Assembly: GCA_030595485.1 (NCBI GenBank)
Contig: JAUVDE010000236.1
Span: forward strand, 1-5,809
Direction of reading: 5' to 3'
DNA length: 5,809 nucleotides
Source of the DNA: Draconibacterium sp.
Lineage (GTDB): Bacteria > Bacteroidota > Bacteroidia > Bacteroidales > Prolixibacteraceae
This document shows, piece after piece, positions 1-5,809 of the stretch. Made by a program: the position numbers and the translations under genes. Under the pieces are notes generated by a model. It ran no database searches. It was not told the DNA's origin and saw only the letters and a list, made by a program, of their open reading frames with translations. Position 1 is the stretch's first letter, and each line of letters begins with the position of its first letter.

Positions 1-92
1 TAACGCTCAAGGTTCAAGCCAGACTAGCTTCTACAAATGAACCCTTTTTACATATCGACGAATTTTTTATCGGTCCATTATCATATTATTAA
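1..92 (+). CDS. tssE: C-terminal end of gp25-family T6SS baseplate protein TssE (partial)
   Basis: Only the last 29 codons are inside the window; the reading frame starts at base 3 and ends at the TAA at 90-92. The visible tail contains the stretch LASTNEPF followed by FFIGPLSYY. As I recall, Bacteroidota GPW/gp25-like T6SS proteins commonly end in this way, with a beta-strand, a TNEPF-like turn and a final xxPLS. The family forms part of the baseplate wedge and primes sheath polymerisation in the cytoplasm. The gene ends 6 bp before tssF, as expected for a tssE-tssF operon. The assignment rests on a short tail plus context; the catalytic-like or core gp25 residues lie outside the window, so another small baseplate protein cannot be fully excluded. 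Confidence 0.7.
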   Translation, partial: TLKVQARLASTNEPFLHIDEFFIGPLSYY

Positions 93-98
93 ACAAAC

Positions 99-1952
99 AT
101 GCAGGAATCAAAGGAAAAAATAAGTAGTAGGATGATCAAGAATGCTTCTCGCCTTTGGGGATTTCAGGATACCCAGTCTGAAAGTTCGTTTGATCCGATA
201 GTTGGTATGATTTTAGGTGCACTTTCCAACGAATTAGCAAAAATCTCAACTGATATTAATACGGTTGAAGCTAGGATTCTTGAGAAGCTAGTTCATTTAC
301 TCAGCCCAGAACCTGTTACTGGACCTTTTCCCGCACACGCTTTGATTCGAGCAAAAGCAGTTGATCCAGTTTTCGATATTAGTTCCGATTATCAGTTTTA
401 CTTAAACAAACGATATATAAATCAGGGAGAACATACGGCAAATGAAAAACCGGTATTTTTCACACCAGCCGGCTATTACAAGCTTTTTAATGGTGAGCTT
501 AAATATTTGGTTTCTGCTTCTAAAATATTCCAATACCAAGGCGAGTTAGAAAAGGAGATGATTGCCCTGGGCCGTTCTACGAAGTCGGCTAATAGCTCCG
601 ACATTTGGTTAGGAATTCAATTTCATGAAGACATTGAGCTTTTAGATGGATTATCAATTTGTTTCGATTTGAGAAACGAAGCCTATGAAGAAAGTTTTTA
701 CGAATCGCTTGCTAAAGGAAACTGGACCATCAATAATCAAAAAGTTACGTTTAGACAAGGCATTGAAAATAATAACTTCGACCCAAACAATCTGGATTCA
801 CTTTTGCAACAAGAATTAGATATTACATCAAAAGTTAACAACCACATTAACAGGTATTACAAAAGTAAATTTCAAACGCTTTCTGAAAAAAGTTTTTCAC
901 CTTTCAACCAAATTACAGAACACAAAATCCCCAGTGAGTTTGACGAACTTTTTACGCCTGACGATTTAGCGAAAATTGAAAAAAATCTGATATGGATAAA
1001 AGTTGAATTTCCACAAATACTATCGTCCGATATTTTCGATGATCTATTTTGCTCCATTAATTGTTTCCCAGCTGTTAATAAACGCTTAAATGAATTCACT
1101 CAATCATCGCGCGATTTTATAAATATTATCCCCATGATTACCGATGAAGTATTTTTCGACATGAAAAAGGTAAGCAGCAGTGAAGGAAATATTTTTGAGG
1201 AAAAATCATTTTCTGGAATTGGTGACATTAAGCAAGGTTCATATATAATCAGACATGGCGGAGTTGGACGTTTTGACTCGAGAAATGCTGCCGAAGTAGT
1301 TAGTTATTTACTCGAATTATTGCGCGATGAAAGTGCAGCTTTTTCAATAATAGGCGCCGATATGATTTCTTCAGATTTAAAAGAACTAAACCAAACGATA
1401 ACTCGGCTTGAACAACGTTTAGCCGATAGTAATGTGGTGAAGAAGGACATTCCCTACCTATTATTAAAATCACATCCCGAAGGAGATACTCTCTTTATCG
1501 AATTTTGGACAACAAGCGGCGATTTTGGAAATAAGATTAAAAATGGCGAAAACCTTTTTGTTTACGAAGGCAGTGGACTTTGGCCCGATAGTATTATCAC
1601 AGTTACCTCAACAGTTGGGGGTCGCGAGCGAATGGACACGGAAGAACGTGTAAATGCATATCGGAAAGCACTACTTTCACATGGACGCATAGTTACCAAG
1701 GAAGACATAAAAGCACTTTGCTACGAACACTTAGGTAATTCACTTAAAAGTGTTGAAATTAAAAAAGGACTACAAACAGGAAAATCAACCGACAGTGGTT
1801 TTATTCAAACTCTTGATATATTTCTCACACTTAACAAACACAACGACGAAATTGATGATGAAGAGCTTAAATTTTTAAGAAAAGATTTACTAATTAAACT
1901 CGAAGAACAGTCATTTAGTGCATTACCGTTTAGATGTTTTATAAATAAGTAG
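99..1952 (+). CDS. tssF: T6SS baseplate subunit TssF
   Basis: The 617-residue product has the length and layout of TssF, the largest wedge subunit of the T6SS baseplate, which works in the cytoplasm with TssE, TssG and TssK around the VgrG spike. The N-terminus has the family hallmark: an acidic/Phe segment F31-D-P followed by a helix with L42-S-N-E-L-A-K-I49, then a helix ending in LVHLLSPEP. The C-terminal part has the baseplate-wedge signature AYRKALLSHGRIVTKEDI (about residues 520-537), which resembles the gp6/J-like domain of phage baseplates. There is no signal peptide or membrane segment. The ATG at 99 is chosen because it lies 6 bp after the upstream stop and gives the full conserved N-terminus; the next Met (residue 12) would also be possible but would cut the leading helix. 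The leader is A-rich without a clear Shine-Dalgarno site, which is normal in Bacteroidota. tssG, usually next, is not present downstream. Confidence 0.93.
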   Translation: MQESKEKISSRMIKNASRLWGFQDTQSESSFDPIVGMILGALSNELAKISTDINTVEARILEKLVHLLSPEPVTGPFPAHALIRAKAVDPVFDISSDYQFYLNKRYINQGEHTANEKPVFFTPAGYYKLFNGELKYLVSASKIFQYQGELEKEMIALGRSTKSANSSDIWLGIQFHEDIELLDGLSICFDLRNEAYEESFYESLAKGNWTINNQKVTFRQGIENNNFDPNNLDSLLQQELDITSKVNNHINRYYKSKFQTLSEKSFSPFNQITEHKIPSEFDELFTPDDLAKIEKNLIWIKVEFPQILSSDIFDDLFCSINCFPAVNKRLNEFTQSSRDFINIIPMITDEVFFDMKKVSSSEGNIFEEKSFSGIGDIKQGSYIIRHGGVGRFDSRNAAEVVSYLLELLRDESAAFSIIGADMISSDLKELNQTITRLEQRLADSNVVKKDIPYLLLKSHPEGDTLFIEFWTTSGDFGNKIKNGENLFVYEGSGLWPDSIITVTSTVGGRERMDTEERVNAYRKALLSHGRIVTKEDIKALCYEHLGNSLKSVEIKKGLQTGKSTDSGFIQTLDIFLTLNKHNDEIDDEELKFLRKDLLIKLEEQSFSALPFRCFINK

Positions 1953-2071
1953 AAAAACGAATAAATTCATTTACCATAGGCAGCTCTCATTAACATAAGT
2001 GATTGATTTTTAGCCGTATATTTTGTAACTTGTTTAAGAAAAAGATACAAAGCATAATAAAATCAAAACCA

Positions 2072-2413
2072 ATGAAAAAACTCAATCTAACTTTTGTTTT
2101 AGCTGCAATTGTATTGATTGCAGTTGCATGTTCTTCGCAAAAAGAAATACAATCCTCCAATAGCGAAGAGTCCACCAATACAACCTACACAGCAGACAAC
2201 ACTGAACGAGTAGAAACACCTAAATACACTTCAAAAATAATCGAGAAACAAGAACCCAAAATTCATGTTGTTCAAAAAGGAGAAAATTTATGGGAAATTG
2301 CAAAAATATATGGTGTTACCATTAAGGATATTGTTGAGACCAATAATATTGAAGATTCAAGCCTGATTAAAATTAAGCAAGAGTTGATAATTCCCAATAC
2401 GAAGGTGGAATAA
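2072..2413 (+). CDS. Small LysM-domain lipoprotein, possible peptidoglycan anchor of the T6SS
   Basis: The 113-residue protein begins with a lipoprotein signal peptide: MKK, a hydrophobic run to residue 19, and a lipobox ending A-V-A-C with the lipidated Cys at position 20. A Ser/Thr/Glu-rich linker (about 21-62) leads to one LysM domain (H65-P108), recognisable from HVVQKGENLWEIAKIYGV and the closing ELIIP. LysM domains bind peptidoglycan glycan strands, so the protein should sit in the periplasm tethered to a membrane, probably the outer one. The start is set at the ATG at 2072; a frame-open TTG further upstream would place 23 Lys-rich residues before the signal peptide and is unlikely. The gene lies 119 bp after tssF on the same strand and could be co-transcribed or have its own promoter. 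T6SS-iii loci encode a small lipoprotein (TssQ) and lack TssJLM; this could be its equivalent or a general LysM lipoprotein. Family is certain, T6SS role is inferred. Confidence 0.88.
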   Translation: MKKLNLTFVLAAIVLIAVACSSQKEIQSSNSEESTNTTYTADNTERVETPKYTSKIIEKQEPKIHVVQKGENLWEIAKIYGVTIKDIVETNNIEDSSLIKIKQELIIPNTKVE

Positions 2414-2433
2414 ATCACCGATGGTGAAATTTA
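2411..2433 (+). terminator. Imperfect hairpin directly after the LysM lipoprotein gene, possible weak terminator
   Basis: The inner stem TCACC/GGTGA (2415-2419 with 2423-2427) closes a GAT loop. An outer TAAA/TTTA stem (2411-2414 with 2430-2433) extends it across a two-base AA bulge, and it starts on the stop codon itself. The run of T that follows is short and interrupted, so it may only attenuate read-through into the protease gene or protect the mRNA end. No clearer terminator is seen in the 81-bp gap. Confidence 0.3.
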
Positions 2434-2494
2434 TCTTCGAATAAATGAATAGTTGTCTTTAGTATTTTAAAAGATTTACAATAAAAAGTTAATT

Positions 2495-3505
2495 ATGAGT
2501 ATTACCTACAAAGATTGGAAAAACCTGACAGCAAAAAGTTTTCACAGACGTTCTACAGAACTTCATAATTTGGATAAAGCATTTCAGGAATATGAGTCAG
2601 CAAGAGGAGGTCAAAAAGATCGAGCCATGCAAAAGCTTTCAACAAAATTTCAAGAGTGGAAAGGTTCTAAAGGGCAAGGCGAGTATCTGAATTCAATTCG
2701 TAATCGTAATAAGAATGCATTTGGGAAAGGACCAGTTGAGTTATTGGAGTCGATGTTAAGAACAAGCTCTATAGCAAAAAGTAGAATGGAACGTACCCAT
2801 GCAATGGATACAAGTAAACTAGATCGTCTTGTAATAGATGATAGCCTTAAAGGAAGGTTCGATGAAATAAAGGTTCGCGAAACTTATAATCGTGCAGCAC
2901 GTGCAGTTGAAAAGGCCTATGAAAAATTAACCAAAGCTCATACCCTTAATTCTGCTGAAAGAACACTTTATATACGATGGTTTGGACTATATGATGAAAA
3001 CAGACATCGTATAGTTAAAGGTAACTTTAAAAAATTGTACGATTTATTCAATTTTGGTGTAATAATCATTCACGATGCCAGAAGTCAGGTAGGTGCTTGG
3101 GGTGACTGTTTTGGCTTTGCGATGCCTGGGAGTAAAAGTAATTTTGTTGAATTCACTGTAGGAAGAGCATTTTTTGAAAAGACTGGGTATCATGTTGTGC
3201 CCGGTTCTACCAGGCAACAAAGAAACAGGGCGGTGCAGGATGCTTTGAGGAATGCATATAAAAACACTACAGATTGGACTGTTGGAACAATGGTTCATGA
3301 ATTAGGTCATGCCATAAATAACTTACCTGATGTTGATTACCAGGCACCTAGTTCTTATCAAGTTTCTCCCGGAGGATTAACTCCAAATGGATGGGAACAG
3401 TGTAGCACTCCCGATCTAGATATTGATCTGGCTTTGCTTCATCCTAATCTGGCAATTCGAAATACGGATAATTATGGACAATTTGCACGGGAGGCATTAG
3501 GGTAG
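2495..3505 (+). CDS. M35-like (aspzincin) zinc metallopeptidase, putative T6SS effector
   Basis: The 336-residue protein has no signal peptide or membrane segment. Residues 1 to about 120 are charged and helical, with WKGSKG (55-60) and S67-x-R-N-R. The C-terminal half matches the M35/deuterolysin and lysine-specific metallo-endopeptidase fold in order: YIRWFGLYDENRHRIV (159-174), a GDCFGFAMP strand (203-211), VEFTVGRAFF (218-227), zinc motif H268-E-L-G-H272, and a closing NTDNYGQF (323-330). Aspzincins use an Asp nine residues after the second His as third zinc ligand; here that position is D281, followed by Tyr as in the family. The usual DxxYG continuation is missing and about 15-20 extra residues lie between D281 and the last helix. 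It should cleave proteins, perhaps with Lys preference, but specificity is not readable. Its place beside tssF and the vgrG-PAAR pair, and its lack of a Sec signal, suggest T6SS delivery. The ATG at 2495 follows an A-rich leader. No immunity gene is visible downstream. Confidence 0.85.
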   Translation: MSITYKDWKNLTAKSFHRRSTELHNLDKAFQEYESARGGQKDRAMQKLSTKFQEWKGSKGQGEYLNSIRNRNKNAFGKGPVELLESMLRTSSIAKSRMERTHAMDTSKLDRLVIDDSLKGRFDEIKVRETYNRAARAVEKAYEKLTKAHTLNSAERTLYIRWFGLYDENRHRIVKGNFKKLYDLFNFGVIIIHDARSQVGAWGDCFGFAMPGSKSNFVEFTVGRAFFEKTGYHVVPGSTRQQRNRAVQDALRNAYKNTTDWTVGTMVHELGHAINNLPDVDYQAPSSYQVSPGGLTPNGWEQCSTPDLDIDLALLHPNLAIRNTDNYGQFAREALG

Positions 3506-3657
3506 CGAGAGGTATCATTTGGCTGAAACTATTTTCCAAGGACATTGTAAACACTGTATCTCAAAGTGTGTAAGTTATAAATAATCCTGTTTTGTAAATG
3601 TAGGATATGTAAATTGAACTCTGTCTGATTAATTTGTAAATATAACCCTGTTAAAAA
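3506..3657. other. Convergent intergenic junction, AT-rich, with repeated TGTAAA motifs
   Basis: This 152-bp stretch separates the 3' ends of the protease gene and the PAAR gene, so it should hold termination signals for both directions. I see no strong hairpin with a T tract. Weak inverted repeats are ACACT/AGTGT (around 3550-3568) and ATCCT/AGGAT (3584-3588 with 3602-3606). The hexamer TGTAAA occurs four times in the same orientation, starting at 3546, 3593, 3608 and 3635, and CCTGTT occurs near both ends of the repeat-containing half. No credible ORF is present. It could be degraded mobile-element sequence, but no transposase fragment or clean terminal repeat pair supports that. Confidence 0.5.
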
Positions 3658-3963
3658 TCATCCTCCAATCAAAACAGTTGGAAATCCAAGAGTAATAATT
3701 CCGCCATGTGCTGTGGAATCGCCCATGCGCGCAGCGGGGCGGCCACCAATAAGTACGGTAACTGATCCTTTTGCAATAGCATCCGGAGGCCCGACACAGG
3801 TGCATACATCGCCCATAACTGCTGCCGGTAAACTACCAATTAATACTGTTGGTACACCTGGTCCGGTAATTGGCCCACCCACATGCGGAATAGGCGAGGG
3901 GAATGCCGGGGTTTGCATGGGGCAGGTATGTAAATCGGTAAGTCTTGCTGCAGGTTGTCCCAT
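3658..3963 (-). CDS. PAAR-domain spike tip protein
   Basis: The 101-residue product is a complete stand-alone PAAR protein, the zinc-binding cone that sharpens the VgrG trimer tip and helps recruit cargo. It starts MGQPAARLTDLHTCP and has the characteristic PHVGGPI, PAAVMGD, CTCVGPPD and PAARMGDSTAHGG blocks. Candidate zinc ligands are H12 or C14, H27, C54 or C56, and H86. The motif TVLIG appears three times (39-43, 69-73, 96-100), reflecting the pseudo-repeat architecture of the fold. The protein ends right after the third copy, so there is no C-terminal toxin or N-terminal adaptor extension. The start codon lies 6 bp after the vgrG stop, so the two genes form an operon. By hand count the gene is about 53% G+C, well above its neighbours; Gly/Pro/Ala content explains much of this. 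Confidence 0.95.
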   Translation of the reverse strand: MGQPAARLTDLHTCPMQTPAFPSPIPHVGGPITGPGVPTVLIGSLPAAVMGDVCTCVGPPDAIAKGSVTVLIGGRPAARMGDSTAHGGIITLGFPTVLIGG

Positions 3964-3969
3964 AATATT

Positions 3970-5808
3970 TTAGTTAATCATTACTATTGCACCTTGAATT
4001 GTTGTTTTAAGTCCACCATTAACGGTAGTAGTCATATCTCCTTTTAGCGAAGCATCGGCTCCCGAAACTTCGGCACTAAGGTTTCCTTTGGCTTTGAAAG
4101 CTATGTCGGCAGTTTGGTCGATATTTAATCCCGATATTTTTACATCTCCAGCGTCGGTAGAAATATCAATGCCGTTTAATGCATTAATAGTAAGCTTTGC
4201 CTGAGATGTTATTTTAATATCTTGAAGGCTATCCAAAACAATTCCATCGGGTGACATTTCCACTTTATTCATGTTTTGGTCGCTAAGTAAAATTGACTCT
4301 TCATCATCACTCACCACAATCTTATTTCCACCGGGAGTGTCGATAGTTGTAACCATTTTTTCTTCATCAAATTCGAGTCGTAAATTGCTTCTTGTAACAA
4401 TGCCTTTAAAGCTGTTTTTGTTGTTAGGCCAGCCGTTGTGTGGCAGATCTACTCCGTTGTATAAACTACCCATAACAAATGGTCTTTCGGCATTCCCCGA
4501 CTCAAATCCGACCAATACTTCATCTTCAATTTCTGGTATAAAATAGAATCCTCTTTCGCCTCCAGAATAAGGTGTAACGGTTCTAATCCAGGGGGTAAGT
4601 TGATCGGGTTCTTGCCAGAAGAAGTTCACCCGTACTCTTCCCAATTGGTCCGGATCTTTGTTGTCTTTTACAATAGCACTTTGAGGCTGGCTATAAGGAA
4701 TTAATTCGGGATTTGCATATTCAGGTATTTTTGCGTTTGAAGGAATGGCAGTAAAACTATTTTCGTAATTCATTAAGTTATCGCACTGGTGTTGAATAGA
4801 AGTAATGATGTATTCACCATAATCTATTTCACCACTGCCCGCAGTCTTCATTTCGGTTACAGTAATTTTGCTTCCCAGCACCAGTTTCATATTTTCACTT
4901 GTGGCTTTAATACCACACATACCCATTGCAATACCCGATGCTTTTGTTTCAACTAATTTGTCCTGCTCTTTTGTTTCGTTTCCGGTTTGTACATTTAAGT
5001 GAGGGTAATGCTGGGTATCAATTTGTCCAAGCTGTTTCCAGGAAGTATCGTGTGCAAATTTTCCAACTTCGTTAAGTTGTGAATTCCCCATACTTTTATT
5101 TGCAGAGGTTTCTATTGGCGCTGCCGCTAAGTAGTCATACGAAACATATTTAAACCCGGTAGCTTTTAGGTTAATCGAGAAGTCGAGGGTTTTAAGGTCT
5201 TTCCCAAGAAGCAAATCTTCCTGATTGCCACTGGCAGAACCAAAAATAAATTCTTTGCCATTGTAGTACATCCATTCTCCATACCGTGCCGATAAACGTT
5301 TCAGAAAGTCCAAACTGTTTTCATTATATTTTACACAATACGGAATCTGTTCGGTGTACTCAGGATTTACATTGGAAGCTAAAATGTCTCTTGGGTAGGG
5401 TTTTAAAACGGCATCAACAATTTGTTTTAACGATTTATTTTCAAAGGAGCGGCAACCCTGATTATTTTGCAGAAGAAACTCAGGGCTGGAACCGTTCAAA
5501 ACAATTAAATCTTCCTTATTTGTTTCTGATTTAACGGCCTTAACTGAATGTAAAAAGCCCTTGAATAAAAATCCCGGGCTACTTCCTTCCCATCCCAGAT
5601 TAAATGTTTCAATTCGAATAACAATTGTGGAACCAATAAATCTTTTCGACTTATTTAAAACTGAATCGTCAGGGCTTTCAAATGTATCCATCCTGCAGGT
5701 AACTGTGAGTTCCTGTAAATCGTGCATTTTCTGATTGATACTGAACGTAAGGAAGTCATTAACTTTCTCTCCTGCAATTTCGATACTTACTGATGATGCG
5801 AGTGCCAT
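3970..5808 (-). CDS. vgrG: T6SS spike protein VgrG (TssI), canonical without toxin extension
   Basis: The 612-residue protein forms the trimeric spike at the head of the Hcp tube. Residues 1 to about 350 are the gp27-like part, with the typical segment YNENSLDFLKRLSARYGEW near 163-182 followed by the YYNGKEF strand. An OB-fold (gp5-like, about 370-452) is marked by DPDQLGRVRVNFFW, TPYSGGERGFYFIPEIEDEV (near 410-435) and RPFVMGSLYNG. From about 485 onward short alternating strands rich in Asp, Gly, Ile and Thr form the C-terminal beta-helix, ending with GAIVMIN. There is no domain beyond it, so it is not an evolved VgrG. The length is usual for Bacteroidota VgrGs. The ATG sits one base from the window edge; the MALASSVSIEIAG start looks like a normal N-terminus, but upstream signals and an earlier in-frame start cannot be inspected. 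PAAR follows after 6 bp on the same strand. Confidence 0.95.
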   Translation of the reverse strand: MALASSVSIEIAGEKVNDFLTFSINQKMHDLQELTVTCRMDTFESPDDSVLNKSKRFIGSTIVIRIETFNLGWEGSSPGFLFKGFLHSVKAVKSETNKEDLIVLNGSSPEFLLQNNQGCRSFENKSLKQIVDAVLKPYPRDILASNVNPEYTEQIPYCVKYNENSLDFLKRLSARYGEWMYYNGKEFIFGSASGNQEDLLLGKDLKTLDFSINLKATGFKYVSYDYLAAAPIETSANKSMGNSQLNEVGKFAHDTSWKQLGQIDTQHYPHLNVQTGNETKEQDKLVETKASGIAMGMCGIKATSENMKLVLGSKITVTEMKTAGSGEIDYGEYIITSIQHQCDNLMNYENSFTAIPSNAKIPEYANPELIPYSQPQSAIVKDNKDPDQLGRVRVNFFWQEPDQLTPWIRTVTPYSGGERGFYFIPEIEDEVLVGFESGNAERPFVMGSLYNGVDLPHNGWPNNKNSFKGIVTRSNLRLEFDEEKMVTTIDTPGGNKIVVSDDEESILLSDQNMNKVEMSPDGIVLDSLQDIKITSQAKLTINALNGIDISTDAGDVKISGLNIDQTADIAFKAKGNLSAEVSGADASLKGDMTTTVNGGLKTTIQGAIVMIN

Positions 5809-5809
5809 A

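Noticed and set aside
872..1099. Minus-strand open frame inside tssF
   Set aside because: It has no recognisable domain and lies wholly within a well-supported tssF coding sequence.
2003..2025. Bacteroidota-type promoter (TTG with TATATTTTG) upstream of the lipoprotein gene
   Set aside because: The -7-like element has one base too many compared with TAnnTTTG and the TTG lies only about 11 bases upstream, not the expected roughly 20.
2003..2071. TTG-initiated extension of the LysM lipoprotein reading frame
   Set aside because: It would place 23 Lys/Ile-rich residues before a complete MKK-type lipoprotein signal peptide; the ATG at 2072 gives a standard lipoprotein start.
3044..3298. Minus-strand open frame inside the protease gene, considered as an antisense immunity gene
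   Set aside because: Composition and lack of any signal peptide or fold signature make it look like a shadow of the M35 domain coding strand.
3546..3640. TGTAAA copies as a CRISPR array or iteron set
   Set aside because: The repeats are only six bases, unevenly spaced (47, 15 and 27 bases apart), and there is no cas or replication gene nearby.
3713..3973. Open frame of 86 codons on the plus strand over the PAAR gene
   Set aside because: It is antisense to a clear PAAR gene; the open frame follows from that gene's Gly/Pro-rich codons and shows no family features.
4271..4546. Plus-strand open frame within vgrG
   Set aside because: It is low-complexity Ser/Leu-rich translation of the reverse strand of the VgrG beta-helix and OB-fold region.

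Overview
The window is part of a type VI secretion system (T6SS) locus of the Bacteroidota type (T6SS-iii). The evidence is the gp25-like and TssF baseplate genes, a canonical VgrG with an adjacent PAAR tip gene, AT-rich DNA outside the PAAR gene, A-rich leaders instead of clear Shine-Dalgarno sites, and a Lys/Asn/Ile-rich proteome. The genus cannot be fixed from this sequence; a free-living or gut Bacteroidota is the best guess.

Layout. The plus strand carries the 3' end of a gp25-family baseplate gene (tssE), complete tssF, a 113-residue LysM lipoprotein, and a 336-residue cytosolic-type protein. The last is recognised here as an M35-like (aspzincin) zinc metallopeptidase, the likely secreted effector. 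A 152-bp AT-rich junction (3506-3657) with repeated TGTAAA motifs separates this block from a convergent minus-strand pair. That pair is vgrG (starting one base inside the right edge) followed after 6 bp by a PAAR gene.

How the genes fit together. TssE and TssF are wedge components of the baseplate on which the sheath and Hcp tube assemble. VgrG trimers capped by PAAR form the spike. Neither VgrG nor PAAR has a C-terminal toxin extension, so a toxin from this locus must travel as separate cargo. The M35-like protein has no signal peptide and has an N-terminal helical region with a W-K-x-S-K-G...S-x-R-N motif ahead of the protease, so it is the obvious candidate. The LysM lipoprotein could link outer membrane and peptidoglycan, a role of interest because T6SS-iii lacks the TssJLM envelope complex.

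Most worth a second look: the M35-like effector with an unusual active-site segment and no visible immunity partner, its N-terminal module as a possible delivery marker, and the absence of tssG from its usual place after tssF.
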